Source of the DNA: Sympetrum striolatum
Taxonomy: Eukaryota > Arthropoda > Insecta > Odonata > Libellulidae
Direction of reading: 5' to 3'
NCBI GenBank assembly: GCA_947579665.1
Contig: CANPUZ010000076.1
Coordinates: 248,001 to 312,000 of the forward strand
DNA: 64,000 bases
Part shown: positions 23,740 through 37,372 of the stretch, piece by piece
How the letters are laid out: every line of letters starts with the position of its first letter
How positions within the stretch are numbered: the first letter of the stretch is position 1
Made by a program: the position numbers and the translations under genes
Notes under the pieces: model-generated
Databases searched by the model: none
What the model saw: only the letters and a program-made list of their open reading frames with translations
What the model was told of the DNA's origin: nothing

Positions 23740-24350
23740 AGTATATCTATAAAAATGAATGTATCTATGCGTGTATGTATGTATGTTCCAGATAATCTCG
23801 ACAACCAGATGTCGCACAATGTTCAAACTTTTAACATCATTAAATGTTATCCCGGGGATGATCAAGTGGCAATTTAAACTTAATTAAAGTCCACGGTTGG
23901 AATCCAGACGAGTAAAATAGTTTGCAAAAAATACACGTAAGGTTCATTTTTTTCGTTGCAGGGTTCATTTCTTTTGCAAAACTAAATTGGGGCAATTTTT
24001 TTTGTGCACATACCGAAATCATAAGAAGTAATCTCAACGCACGTGAATGGATTTTGAGGCAGCATTTTTTAACATAAAAAAATGCTACGTCCATACTGTC
24101 CCTGTGTTTGATGTCAGGACACACTAAAATTTCTCCAATGAGAAATATATTAGAAAAGAAGCACGTAGTTAGAGGAAGTAACAGGCAAGATATCAGCCTG
24201 ATATTTTCACACAGTAGCAGATGGTTATTGTTAAATGATATGCATAAAGAGATCTCCTCAAAATTCCATGGTTTTATGCCAGGATGGTCCCGTGTCACCC
24301 ATAATGAATACCATGGAGAAAACTTGGAAGTCATTAATAACGAATAGGCA
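23740..24350. repeat. Possible interspersed repeat with a 164-codon open frame
   Basis: Begins CTAGTATATCTATAAAAATG and a TGTATGTATGTATG run, a start often seen in insect non-autonomous repeats. An open frame of 164 codons on the minus strand (23840-24334) is the second longest single frame outside the transposase, but its product shows no domain I know and is rich in Phe, Leu and Cys as random AT-rich translations are. I do not call it a gene. Confidence 0.35.
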
Positions 24351-24486
24351 ATAAGATATATAATTGTTTTCTTTGGAGATAATCAACTCGTTGTCTTTTC
24401 TCTCAAGATTTTACCTTATTCTTGCTGTATACAAGCAGACATTACTCGACAAATATATGAATATGTAGATTTTAGATTTAGAATTT

Positions 24487-24620
24487 TACCCTGCGAGCCG
24501 CCAATTGGCCTATGGTAGGGGGTGTATCGTCATAATATATACATACTAAATCCATCCTGTTAGCCACTCTAATGCTAAGGGGAAGGAACAACCAGAAATA
24601 GCTATCCGTTATAACTATTA
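24487..24620 (-). mobile_element. CR1-like LINE, 3' untranslated end
   Basis: In minus sense, a GTTCCTTCC...TTAGAGTGGCTAACAGGAT block is followed by ACACCCCCTACCATAGGCC...GGCTCGCAGGGTA and a TAAAT(TC)-type short repeat tail. The same 3' end recurs at 43317-43385 (minus) and 45850-45965 (plus). It may be the tail of the RT fragment at 25225-25510, which has the same orientation. Confidence 0.7.
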
Positions 24621-25159
24621 TCTCTTTATAAAGCTTTGTCGGCGCCTCTCATAGATCGTGTTTATATTGGACTGGAATTATGTCCTCTTAGACCTCATCT
24701 GAAAATTAATTATTCTACTATTATTAGCATTGTAAATTCTTTGATGCTTATTTAAGCGTTTATAGTCCCCTTTCTGCTCTTATACTTGTATTAATCATCT
24801 ATTACTTATTCCCTTCCTCCTTATGCAACTCGTAGACATTCATTGCGCGATTTTTATTTATTCATAACATTAACCATGAATTATAGAATGCTGTTGAATG
24901 CTAACGCAACAACAAAATCGTGGAATGAACCACTCATTCGTTTTCTCAGACTTAAAATGGAATTTAAACAATAGTATTGTCTTTTTTATCGTAATTTTAT
25001 ATAAAAAGGATCATAATTACCTCTAAAAATATTGAATTCAATTTACTTAGAACATTAACCAATAATAATGCCGTGTAGATTAACAAACGGCTGAATAACA
25101 GTAGTACAACATCAGCGCGGGGGACCAATTCCCCCCGTACCGATTCACCGGCCACGAAC

Positions 25160-25226
25160 ATAAACAATGGCATGTGGGCAGAGCATTCGGCTTTGGTGAA
25201 AGTGGTCGCGGGCTCGATTCCCGTTT
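25160..25226 (+). repeat. tRNA-derived SINE head fragment
   Basis: GTGGGCAGAGCATTCGGC (A-box-like) and CGCGGGCTCGATTCCCG (B-box stem-loop) with tRNA spacing. It abuts the LINE RT fragment on the opposite strand. Confidence 0.55.
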
Positions 25227-25510
25227 AGACTTTATGAGTGAAAAAGCCGTTGAAGCATTTTCAACAATACTTCTACCAAAAACATTAACGGAAGGGGTTT
25301 TGTACACATATCCACCCAACGCCAATCTTGCCGTTCTCTTCTGCACCCTTTCTACTTTGTCCGTTAGCCCTTTTTGGAATGGGTCCCAAATGCTATCGCC
25401 ATACTCAAGCAAAGGCTTAACGAATGTTTATTATGCTTTTTCTTTAACTTCCCTACGGCACTTCCTAAGGTTTCTGATTATGAAATTAAGGATTCTGTTC
25501 GCTTTTCTGG
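25225..25510 (-). pseudogene. LINE reverse transcriptase, C-terminal fragment (CR1/Jockey-like)
   Basis: Minus-strand reading gives ARKANRILNFIIRNLRKC, REVKEKA, two adjacent stop codons (TAATAA) and then TFVKPLLEYGDSIWDPF and VERVQKRTARLALGGY. This is the thumb/C-terminal block typical of CR1-, L2- and Jockey-type non-LTR reverse transcriptases (LEYxSxxWxP...LExVQRRxxR). The catalytic domains are absent, as expected for a 5'-truncated insertion. The two stops show it is dead. Confidence 0.9.
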
Positions 25511-26020
25511 CATCGCCTTACCATTAAAAATTTGGGTTTTACTGCCCTTAACCTTTTCCAGTAACTCCTTTATTTGTTCATAAATTAGGGCAACATCGTT
25601 CTCACTATAATCACTAGTGGGAAAGTACACATAAACTATCACAGTGTCACTGGCTCAGCCTTTATTTCTGCTGACCCGTGCGCTCATTATCTCGGTTGAC
25701 ATCGAGGCTTCTCCCACTCTCTTGTTGAGTTAACTTTGGTTCAGTAGGGCTGCTATCCTATTTTGTTGCCCAGTTTTTAACTCTGCAAATTTTGCGTCCC
25801 AGGTTTGTCTTCTATTCTACTGTGTTACGAGGAATACGTCAGCGGTCAACAGTATGAATGCAAACAGAGTTGGATCTAGCAACAAACAATTATTTCCCTA
25901 CATCATTATTAACACGTTTCGTGCGGTGTCGATTTCATTGGTAGCTATCCTATGGCTGAATACTTTTAATATATATGTATAATAAAATACGTTAAATATA
26001 TATATATATATATAAATAAT
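25511..26020. other. Sequence upstream of LINE fragment, with TA microsatellite
   Basis: May include more decayed LINE sequence up to about 25590. A (TA)n tract lies at 25995-26013. Confidence 0.4.
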
Positions 26021-28150
26021 ATTTCAATTATATATAGAATGTTAGATCTATATGCTGCAATAAGTTTTTTTTTAAATATGCCAACATTATTCCGGCTTTC
26101 AAAAATATTTATGGCGTGATATACCGTCACAGGGTAGGACTAATGTGAGCGGCACATGCCGCACTCCGCACGGAACGTGTTAAGGTAGTTATGCTGTCTT
26201 GAAAGTAATTATGTATTGACAAAGAAGTTCAGAAAGAGGAGGCGACGAAGCTAACTCAATTTAATAAATTAATCCTTTGTTGAACATAAATACAGTGTGA
26301 CCTTGAAGTTATCGATTCTTCCACCACAATGCTCTGATTTTCGTATTTATTCTAACCTTAGGATTTCGTAATTTAGAATAAATAGACTGTAAAACACATC
26401 CTATCTTTTTGCAACTCCATAACACCTAACATATCATGTGAAGGCATATCCTATTCCAAAGTAGCATTTGCAAAGGCAGAATGTAATTCAGAGGACAATT
26501 TAGTGCAGAATTCTTCGGCCGCAGAGGTCGCAGGTTCGAGCACCGCCGAAGTGGCTTTGCGTATTTTAGCTATTCATCTTCAATCATCTCATTGGTGGTA
26601 AATGACAGCTGGAGGAATATAAAAGCGCCATTGCAACAGACGAGTAAATTTGTTCGTAAGTGAGCCAAGTTCAAAAAGCAGTGCTAAAAATAGCAAGTGC
26701 ATTGATAAGTGACTTTTCATGAAATCGAATGAATCGAAGGGCGAAATGCATAAATAAGGCCATCAAATGAAGTCATCGAAAAGCACGTGATGGCGCTCCC
26801 TCGAAAAGAGAGCATGGAGTTTTCATTACTCCTCGTTTTGAGATTGCTTGTTATCAATGGCGACATATAATTCGAGGAAGAATCTGCACGAGCAAATAAC
26901 TCCGAACTTAAGCAGTTTGCAATGATAGCGTCGATATGTAAGTGACTGTGACCCACTGCTCTAAACCCAAGAGTCGCTTTTATTACTTAAAAATCATTTG
27001 AACGGATTCTGTGCGGATGGCGCAAACTTACGACCATTTTCAACAAATTTGATGAGAATTAAAAGAGAAGTGAATGCGTATGAGCAAAACAGACGAAATG
27101 TTATTTGAAACGAGTTCAAATGATGAGAACCACCATCGTTGGAGATTTTTCTGATCGGCATTCTTCGCTTTCAATTGATTAAAACAACTCATAATTCCCG
27201 AAAGCACAGCCAATATTAAAAAATACCCATTTTTATTATTCCAACACTAACTTCGTACATAATCGTCGCTAACTATTACCTCTTGGAGTTCGGAAATTAT
27301 CGAGTAATTTCCGGCTTCTATAATATTATACTTAATATTCTCAGTTACTCTTTTGTCAGTTCGGAATTGAAATTTTTTTTCGACTTCGTTGATACAATTA
27401 TTACTTGATAAAAAAGCTTTTTTTACCCAAGAAAATTATTTTAAATGAAAAGAATTTGTTTATTAGAATGCGCGTTAGAGCTTGCGCGGTGAGAAACCAA
27501 GGAAATGCAGGGAACGGAAAAAAAATTAATTTTGATTAAACTCCTTCATTAGAGGATAAAATTAAGAAAAATATAAAATAAAATTATTAAATACGCAAAA
27601 AATATTTCCAAGTTTCAATACCTGGAATTATTTTGGAGAACGTTCAAACGACCGTAATGTTATTGTTATTATTATTAAGGTCTTTATTAAAGGCGAGATT
27701 GAGACTGAAAAGTCTCTTCTTCCATCTAACCTTTCGTCAATGGAATTATATGCATAACAACTTGTGTGTATGTGAACAGAAATAGAGAGGAAAACTTTAG
27801 AAGGAATTGAAGTGAAAAAAACCTAAGGTGATATCTTAGGAAAAAATATCCACAGCAGGAAAACACCCACAGAGAAGGTGTGAAAACCCTGCGCAAACCT
27901 ACTGATAGTACAAGCTAAAAGATGCTAAAGAAAGTTGTGTATAACACATAGCTGCTTCCATTCCGTCAGAGTTAAACCTCGAATTTCAAAAACTGTGACG
28001 TCGTGAATTCGATCAAAATCTTCGAGGCCAATTTAAATAAAAAGTCACGAAAACATTTTTTTGGTGACTACTCTAAACACTTGCCCAATTTATTATCTCT
28101 TTACCGCATATATTTTATTTAGCTATCTTTTCGGAAACGTACTTATAATT
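26021..28150. other. AT-rich sequence, no gene seen
   Basis: Isolated B-box-like GGTTCGAGCACC at 26533-26544 without an A box. ATT microsatellite at 27660-27680. Nothing else supported. Confidence 0.4.
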
Positions 28151-28164
28151 TTATTTAAGACTAG

Positions 28165-28450
28165 ATGATCCGGTGAACTTCGTACCACCAAAATTGACTG
28201 TAAATTGATTGTTTTCACAGTCACTCAAATATGTCGAACTCACCTTCAGAAGTTTACAAATTTGAAATCCTCACACTAATTCCTCGAGTGGAGAGAGAGA
28301 GTAAAACCGTTTTAAAACTCTAACTACAAATTCAGTGAACAATTACGTTGCTGTAAATAAAACTTGGTTGCTACTGACGTTCAAACAAAATGGTAAAAAA
28401 TTAAAGTTTAAATTCTTTTAAGTTTTTTACTTGACTTATATTCTTAATGC
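28165..28450. repeat. Probable interspersed repeat fragment
   Basis: The block GATGATCCGGTGAACTTCG followed by TACCACCAAAATT resembles a sequence that recurs widely in insect genomes, from general knowledge. There is no second copy in this window, so this is a weak call. Confidence 0.3.
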
Positions 28451-28454
28451 ATTT

Positions 28455-28710
28455 TGATGGATAAATACATGAACTTGGAATCAACAATCGCCTTCATTGT
28501 CAATGGGGATGGATTGTTTACTACCTCGAAATTTTGATAAAAAAATTAACGCATTTTATCAAAATTCTCTAAGTTTCGGATCGTAAACGATATTTCACGA
28601 CCAAAATAAGAATCTTTAGTCTATTCCCCTTCTTTTGGTGCTTGATTCGACATTGTACGACTATTATTTCTAATTTAAATTTTCAAATGAAATAAAGCAT
28701 TCTGCGAGAA
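28455..28710 (+). repeat. Interspersed repeat C, copy 1
   Basis: Blocks CAACAATCGCC, ATGGATTGTTTACTACCTCG, AAACGATATTTCACGACCA, AAATAAGAATCTTTAG, CTTTTGGTGCTTGATTCGAC and ATTATTTCTAATTTAAATTT are shared in the same order with 31070-31310, 39225-39475 and 56075-56310. No coding capacity. Confidence 0.8.
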
Positions 28711-31065
28711 AAATGAACTTAACGTGCATTTCTTATGGAAATGCTTTTTTGATTTTTCGGCTATTCCTTTTGGGTTTTTCCTAATTTTTTCTTCCTAAAC
28801 CCCTCCGTACCGAGGCAAACAAAACAAACAAATATTCAAATCCGTCGACCTGTTTTCGAGTTTTAGACGACGTCACGAACATCATTTCATTTTTGTGTAT
28901 TCGATGACCCCAACGTTTTCTTATCCACCAATTATTATGGCCAGCCATTCCAAGAGGAAGTTAAGTCCATTCCTCTTCGTTCCGAGAAATCGGTGCATTT
29001 TCCTGGTTCAAGAAGTTGACCTTTCAAATCGACGATAGCGGAAAGAAATTCGAAGCAAAATGACAGAAATTAGCTAATTTGACAATTTACTATGCGACAT
29101 ATATTTAACCTTGGGTATTTTGCGTTCCACGAAGAACCGAGTCACTTAATTAACTGTTGCATAGCCCACCGATTCAGACGCACACATTTTGATAAATAAT
29201 CCATTCTAATTTCACATCATAATGCAAACTATGATTTTATTGGATATTTCGAAAATAGTTATCCCGGATGTATCATTTTTGTTTCCTTTCCATTTTAAAT
29301 AGCAGATTCTGTTAATAAAAATGTGACTGCGATACAAATACAAACATGAATATCATCCCTTTTTTTCTCAATTCATGTAGAATCGTATTTGTACGCTGCC
29401 CTTTGCCTAATACATGCAAACGAATTTGACGCTTAATAGAGAAGAATTGATAGAATTGTACTTTGTGTAAACCGTATAGATCCTAATAATTGCAGACTAA
29501 AAGTATCGTCTTTTCAGTTCAATTTCCAGAAGATCAACTGTTTTATACAGGTGGTGTAACTGTTTCGTTAAAAAATATAATTTGTGGATAAAGTACAAAT
29601 CAGCCTTAGATTCTTTCTAGGATTTGATGTGTAGGAGTGGATGAGAGGGATTGCATAACATTGCATGTAGTGTGATTGTAGAGGCAATATAAAGCAGTGA
29701 GAAATGATAGGTAAGTCTGTAAATAACCTACAGAAATACACTCCGTAACAAGATAATTAGGAGAGAGGTATCTTAAAAAACAAGCTCCAATATCGTTGTT
29801 TTGTTCGTTCAAATTTTAAATGTGTACTGGAACTTGGAAACTTTTATTTCAGAAGGAGCTTTTAATTGCTTAGAATTTGTTCTTTTGCTAAGTCAGAGTT
29901 AGGATGCTCTTTAAGGTCTATGAGAGTCCTCCATTCACTGCTTTTCCTAGAAAACCTAATCTTCACTTTATTTATATTCACCAACCCTTTGTTACATAAC
30001 TTGGGGTAAATTGTCTCCGTAGTATGAACAGCGTCCTGATTCCTTTGCAGTATGTTAAATGAGCAATCTGCGAAACTACTTTAATCACACACAACCATAA
30101 AAGTAAATTCTGCACTTTCAGAAACGATATTCAGAAGATATTTCATATGAAAGAAGTAAATCCAGGAATTGAAGCAGTAAAAATTAAAATTCTGAGGATA
30201 ATAAAGTCGGAGACTAGGATAACACGTAGTGGCACATTTACAATTCAGAATGATTGCAACTCGACATCAGCTAACTTCGCAGAATGAAGTATAATTGCTT
30301 GAGAACTATTTTCAGGAAGTTTTATATTGATTGATGTCTCATCTTTGTTCTTTCTTAGTTTAATATTTGTTCCAATAAAAGTTGTAAATAAAGTAAGATC
30401 ATTTAAATTTATTTGTGTGTGTTTGAAATTCACATACCTAAAAACCTTTTCCCCGCAACATCCTGCAATTATTATAACATCCAATAAGTTCCCTTAACAC
30501 GAGTAAGCGTAAGTACTAAGGTCAATGTCGAGATTTTCTGCAGATTGCTAATTTCAATTGTTTATAACTTTTCAAATCGTACTGCACACGGTAAAATTTG
30601 TGAAGGTCCCCTCCCGCGGCGAGGGTCAACAGGATAAGCACAGAAAAGGTCCAGAAGGGTCGTAATTATGGCCCCTCTGAGGAGAAACCCTTCGCTGGTC
30701 AGTATACCTGTAGAGGGCCCGCAAAAATCGACAGTAGCCAATCAGGAGTTTTAATTTTACGGATATAATTAAAAAAGATTTATTAAATAATAGAAGGTAG
30801 AATCGTATAGAAGTTAATTTTCCTCGAAATTAATTCACCTTTAATTGACATAAGATATAGAAGACTTACCGACTACTTCCGACGCTTCCATTATATTTAA
30901 AATCTTTCTTAAATACAAGTATTCGTAAGTTTGTACGCTCAATTCTTCACAATATATCGTTCATAGCTGCAGTTACTAATATCTCATCAAATTTTTCCCT
31001 CTTCATATAATCTATCACTTATTCTTAACATTAATTTGAAGTGGGCATATTTCCTCAATGTGTAC
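28711..31065. other. AT-rich sequence, no gene seen
   Basis: A GC-richer patch at 30605-30725 (CCCTCCCGCGGCGAGGG) is the only standout. Short open frames without features. Confidence 0.4.
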
Positions 31066-31069
31066 TTAC

Positions 31070-31310
31070 AGATAAATACATGAGCTGGGGACTCAACAAT
31101 CGCCTTGATCGTCATGGTGATGGGTTGTTTACGACCTCAAACTTCGATCAAATATTCACGCAATTTATTGAAATGTGTGCAAATTCGAATCGAAAACGAT
31201 ATTTCGCGACCACAATAAGAATCCTTGTTCTATTTACCTTCTTTTAGTGCTTGATTTGACTTCGTAGGACAAATATTTCTAATTTAAATTTGAATAAATT
31301 ATTTCATAAT
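31070..31310 (+). repeat. Interspersed repeat C, copy 2
   Basis: Same ordered blocks as 28455-28710 (CAACAATCGCC, GGGTTGTTTACGACCTC, AAACGATATTTCGCGACCA, CTTTTAGTGCTTGATTTGAC, AAATATTTCTAATTTAAATTT). Confidence 0.8.
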
Positions 31311-34300
31311 TGATATAAATGGAGCTCGAAGTAAAAAAACTAGTCTCTGTGGCTCGCGAATAATTCTCGGGAGTATTGTGAAGATTATATAGGAATAGAA
31401 AAATATTTATGCCAAAACATTTTTGCTAACTGATTGCAAATGCGGAGGTTTAATAATGAAATAATAGAGCATGATCTCGTATATTCCCTGCATAGCTGAT
31501 GCAACAAGTTCTCTTGAATTAACTCGCAGCTTAAAAAAGAACATTACCGAATCATTAGCTCAATTACATCATACACATCTTATTACCTGATACTGCAGTA
31601 ATGATCGAAAATACTCTAGTAACGAAATAAAAATATGTTTCTTTAAGAGTTACAGCATTAAGTTCTCTAAGAATACATTACAGATATGTCTGGTAAAGAT
31701 TATTTTAGAGCAGAAATTTGCGGCGTACATAACGATCTTCGCGATGAATTTCTCCTCGACGTGTGTTGATGGAGGGACCCTCAGCCGCGGTCAAAGGCTA
31801 TCTTGTGAATGAGCTATTTCTGTCGCTGTTCGTCAAAGCATCTCATTTCGGCAAAGATCTCTCTGAAGCCTCTACGCTTTAAAGGAGCACGAACGGATTA
31901 TCACGACTAATTCAATTCCCTTCGTTAAAGTTAGTAATTTAAAATTCACGCGCACTTTATTAAATGCCTACTCTTTTTTTCCTATTCTCTGAAGAAGGAT
32001 GATGATATGTCCTATTCATTAAAATGCGCTCTCCACACAAAATAGTTTTCATATGAGTTGTATCCATATTTGTACGGAAACAATGTTTTCAGCAAAATCC
32101 TTTTACATGCGGCGTTTCCTTTGAAGAATATGATAAGTGAGAAACCGAGAGAAGGATCTGCGGAGATAACGGTCAAATTCCTTCGAAATTAATTTATTTT
32201 TTTAACAGATTTCCATTCTATGTTTTTAAAGAAGCCCAGTTCTAATTTATATCTTTGTTTAAACCTCCCTGGTTTATTTCAGCTTCAGAAAATATTAAAA
32301 AGTGCTTGGAGGAACTGGAAAATTAGAATTGTAGATCCTTTATAAGCATGGAAGTGGAATTGAAAGAATGTGGATATAGAATGTTTATTTGGTATCCAAT
32401 TACAATGTGACTACTAATATATAATGAATCAAATCTTATCAATTAATCTACAATGCAAAAGGCATTTAATTATACTATCCACTAGTCAATGGTGCATTTT
32501 AAGAAAAACACTCTACAGGATTCAAGTTGAGACTAATTGTTACAATACAAGCAAATGAAAGTGAGTAATATTCCAGAAACATTATTCTTGATAATTATAT
32601 TAAATAATTTTAAGGACGCTAATTAATCTAGAGGGTAATGATAATTCAGATTCAGTTTGTACACGTAAATTATAGTCAGATGTTAAAAAATATATAACAA
32701 GTTTCGTTATGCACTACAGGAGAGTTCACAACTTAAAAGAAACAAATACAATAATAACAGAACAATGAATGAAAGGGACGAGAAAATAAGGAAAATAGCC
32801 AGCAGTTCGGCTTGAAAATGTTAACGGCGTCATCGATTTATATGACATTATATTAAATTACATAAATATCTAATATTTATGTTAGTTAGTAAATTAATTC
32901 AATTTTTTATGGTAAGTCCTTTTCAATAATAGCAGTAAAATACAACAGATGACATGTGTTAAATAATAGGCATACGCGATGGACTGTTCTATACATAAAT
33001 AGATTTACATGCATTAGATCGCATTCAACATAAATTACTTTTAATTCATAGCTTAACTAAGAATGATTAATATTATTTACCCCGATATTTCATTTTAAGA
33101 GTGAATGAATTGTTGAAGCGGCGTGTCTAAAATATGCTGAAAAGGATTAACTTTCGCCGCATCATTAGTTCAATTAATCGCAGAGCCTTAGAAACACTTT
33201 ATATTAGAAGGAGCTCATGATGAACGGAGACGTTGCAAGGCAATCAACTCTGAGTATCCAATAGTAAAGACGGCTTTCACAAGCTCTTCCATGGCAATAT
33301 TAAAGGAAAGGAAAGGCCATAAAGAGAGATGCTAACGGAGAAGAAAACCAAAGCCTTAAGTGTCTACGATACGTGAATTCTCTCCTGAAAGGCAATTCCC
33401 TTTCAGGATTCCATCCGACGCTCCTTTTGTGTGTTAACTGTAACGACAGATCATGAGATCTAGACAAGGACGTCTCTCACTCAATATGGAATTTTTCAAT
33501 TCTCAAAGCATTTTTCGATGGCGTTAAACGGCAGGTGTAGTTAATGGAAAATAGTATCTCTCTTTAGTTTGTGTAACATATATATATTAAATCGTACTCA
33601 AAATTAACATTAATTAGATTTTTATACATAAAAGTATAAAGGCATAGAATCCGAATATTCTCAAAACATATACAACTTTAATTACGTAGATAGATAGAAA
33701 ATCGAATCTAAGGTAGGTAAAGATTAATTTTAAATGTATTTTGACAGATATTTAATAAATAAAAATTTAATTAAAAATAAAATTTTAATATTTTGACTAT
33801 AATTTTATTAATATACCGTGATTTTAGTGATTTTGTAGGATTAATATTAAGTTATTCTGACACTATTTTTCCATCCTGTACGGGAATATAATTCTGGCAT
33901 AGGAACGGCACCTGGGCGACAGTAACTTTCCAAAAGTTTGGTTACAAAATCTATTTATCTTACAAAAACCTTCAAACTTTGAAGGAGAACGACGTAATTG
34001 CTGATTTCTCATCAAAACCAACTTTTAGCAATTCTTCCTTATCCTGAGGAGACCACAGGTGCTTTATGATTCCATGATGACACTTTACGATCTCTAAGCT
34101 TCTTACCAATTTCTTCGTCCCTCAATCGACATCCGTGAATATTCTCGGCTCTACACTTATACTAATGAAACGTATGATATACTTTTTCATGAGCTATTGA
34201 GACTTAAAGATTTCTTATAAACCACCCCGTTTTATAAATAAACAGACTGATGGATTGAGATATTCGTGTGTCAATGAATGCGGAATTGATTAGAAGTAAC

Positions 34301-35875
34301 TGACAAGTGAGTGATTTTGTTTGCCTAAGAATTGCCCTGAACTTGGGACTGAAATTCAACATTGAACTCGGTCGAGCAGACTTATTTTAAAGAAAATCTC
34401 AATCTACTGATTCAAAATATTCATAACATAATAATAAGTACATCAATCACATAGCGTAGTAACATAATAGACGCTCCTATTTGACAAAGAACATAATAAC
34501 ATGCTTGAGAAAACTACACTCAAATCTCATGTAGCGATTTCTGGAAGTGTTAAATCAAAAGATTAGGTGGTAAGCATTACGAAAATTATATTTTAAGTGT
34601 ATCGAACGAAATTCTTTGGCATCCAATCTTTTATATCTTAGTGTAGCGTTTAATCGCTTACCTGCTACAAAACTAGCGATGTATTGAATACAAGGTGATC
34701 TTCATTAATACGTAGGATGATGCTCGTAACCTATGAAAGGCTATAAGCATCAAGCACAAGCAAATGTTATCGTTGAAGAAATGTAAGTCAAAAATTGAGT
34801 AACGAGTGCTTTGCACCGTTAACAAGAACTAGATTGGAAGAAAGAAGCCAATGAATCTGTCCTTTCATTTTAAGGAAAGGAAATTTGCACAAAGTTAATT
34901 TTCTTTTAGATCTCTCCTAGGAGACCTTGACTATACTTGAGCATTCTAATTTCCGGTAAAGAAGAGAACAATATGTGTTTACTGATTTTATAGAATTTAA
35001 TGAACTCTTAGAGGATGAAAAGAGATTATTCCGACTTAAACGAGCTATCGCTGCGACACACGAGTTCAGATTCGTCTTTTGAGACCGACCAAATGCATAA
35101 TTTGAGATTTTCCTGCAAAATAGTTGTGTATCTAATATAAAATGGGATCCGTTTACAGATATGTCTTCATGGTTCTATACTGATGGGCATTATTCAAATT
35201 CTCTTACAAGCTAATCCTTACAATTCATATGCGTATTTTCCAAAACCTTCAGATGTGTCTATTTGTATTCATCAAGGCATTGTAAAGTACGCTGCCCTGG
35301 TTATTATTAATCCATTAACATAACTGCAGAAATCTCTTGCATACAAAATGCATTATTTCCCTACATACGAGTGTTAAAGTACCTAGTGATAGAAAGATGG
35401 TTTGAAATGGGTTTATTACGCATAAGATTAACTTTACCTCAAATTATCGTTCTACACAAGGTTTATCTTCCCTCAAGTTATTCTGTTTGTAAAATAAAGA
35501 CAAAAACGTTTTCGTGAAAGATAACTTGTTAGAGTTGGAGAGTTCCTGAAATTACCTCCAACTCTGCACTTATAATTTTTAACTATAACCTATATCGTTA
35601 ACCTTTAACTGTTCAACACAAAATTTGATTTAAAACAGGCATTGGAAGTCACGGTTCCTGTAAATGTTTTTCCAAGATTTGAGTGGCTCTATCCAATTTA
35701 TATTTCACAAACTAAATGTATTCCTTCTCATATGTTATTTCATAGAGGTTGAATATATTGATGTGCATTTTTGCACTCCATGTACATACAGTTTATACTT
35801 TAATTTTGAAATTATTTCTGGTTTAAAATTTTTTTTGAAATTTTACGTCAGACTTTGCTATGGGGAAAACTGATT
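31311..35875. other. Long AT-rich stretch, no gene seen
   Basis: Two GC-richer islets (31730-31880 and 33180-33440) could be regulatory or exonic but show no readable coding. Both contain a TCATTAG(C/T)TCAATTA neighbour sequence (31550, 33170). No RNA gene found. Confidence 0.4.
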
Positions 35876-35879
35876 CGAC

Positions 35880-36030
35880 TTGAAAAAATCTGATGTGGCC
35901 AACAAATGACACTTTTTCCATATTTACTGAAAACAGAAGCCTATGACGGTAATATATAAATAACTCCAGAACAATGAGTATTACAGGAAAATGTTTCATA
36001 CGAAAGTTGTAATAAAATACATTATCTATT
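35880..36030 (-). repeat. Interspersed repeat A, 3' part
   Basis: GATGTGGCCAACAAATGAC, GAAAACAGAAGCCTATGACG and AAAATGTTTCATACGAAAGT match the reverse complement of 22370-22470. It is cut off at about 36030 by a different element. Confidence 0.7.
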
Positions 36031-36816
36031 AGGGTGGTTCGAAAAAAACTTTTTTTTAAATTTCAGATCGCTATAGTGCGGAAAAGTTGCGATTGGTATA
36101 GACATGAAAAAAGCACTAATTATTATTTTTTTATAAATTTGTCTTCCGGTCGCGCAATGCAATCGAAGTTAGCAAACAATTGTGAAAAACCTTAATTTTT
36201 CATAATCTTTTTAAACACGCCAGATGGTTTTAATTGCGTTCCTATACCATGCATTAACTACTAAAAGTATGTGAAATCAATTTATATGCACTTATTTTAC
36301 ATTTGTTTCATATCTTCCGGTCGCGCAACATAGTACAAAATGAGTAAAATTAGTAGTTTTTTGCAAAATTTCAAAGTTTAACAGTTTAGTACATTTTAAT
36401 CATACGACCTTTAGAAATGCTATAGTTTAACTCTATTACAATGATAATTGGATAATAAATAATAACAATAATATATTTAAATCCAAACATATAATATAAA
36501 CTTTGATATCCAAGTGGAATTCGGTCGCGCAGCTTCGTCAAAAACAGCAGAGTAGCCTACCTGGACAGAGAGGCGAGGCGGTTTCCTTTCAGATAATTTA
36601 GAAATTTTCTAATGGTAAATATTTGGTAATTTTTTTTCCAATATTCAATTTTTGGTGCAGATCTTCGCTCATTTGGTTTACAAAACGACCCAGAACTCAC
36701 CACGGGGACGTGGCTGCACTTCCAGTTCCACCCACACCCTACCCAATCAACCATCCAATGTAGAGTGTGTTATTTACAAAATGTACATATTTATTTCGCT
36801 TTCTCTCTCTTTATGT

Positions 36817-36822
36817 TTCCTT
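36817..36822. other. Empty insertion site paralogous to the 11-kb transposon target
   Basis: The plus strand reads TATGTTTCCTTTCTAGTC. Its reverse complement GACTAGAAAGGAAACATA is the uninterrupted form of the sequence flanking the transposon at 37911-37921 and 49100-49110 (GACTAGCAAGGAA | AAGGAAACATA). It gives a single AAGGAA where the filled site has two. Confidence 0.85.
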
Positions 36823-37372
36823 TCTAGTCTTTATGTATCGATAAACATCGAAATTCGGATTTGTGTGAAAGAGTTGGCATCGCTGAGCGAGACAGTAATG
36901 TGGTTGTAATATAGCTATAGTCTCTGGAACAGTGTCCACATACTTTACTTGAAGCTTCGGTCACTAGCTTAACGTATCTTTCAACTGCCTGTGTATGGCA
37001 TGGGAAAGCATCTACTGTCATAACTGGCTTGAAGTCATTGCCCACATACTGTTTTATCTCTTCATTAGTCAATGTTCTTAAGTGAGGAGGAGGAGTCGGT
37101 GTACTGGTGTTCCATTTCATAATTTCGGTATAGTATTGTAAATATGTCTACGCACATCTGTGAATTTGTGGTTTATCTTTATGGGAAACTATTTAATCTA
37201 CAAACTTACAAGAAGAACTACTTCAAGTTGTTGATCCCGTTTTGCAACGGAATGCTTACTTTGCTCATCCCGAAAATGTACTTTTGGCTATGGTAACTGA
37301 TGAAAGAAACCATATCCGAGAGCTGGGCGTCAGGCGTATCATGAAGGCAAAGCAAGCAATATCTGAAAGTGA

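Noticed and set aside
23840..24334. A 164-codon minus-strand gene
   Set aside because: No domain, no signal peptide, composition like random AT-rich translation, and the region starts like a non-autonomous repeat.
25160..25226. Functional tRNA
   Set aside because: Boxes are present but the arms do not pair as a cloverleaf; SINE head fits better.
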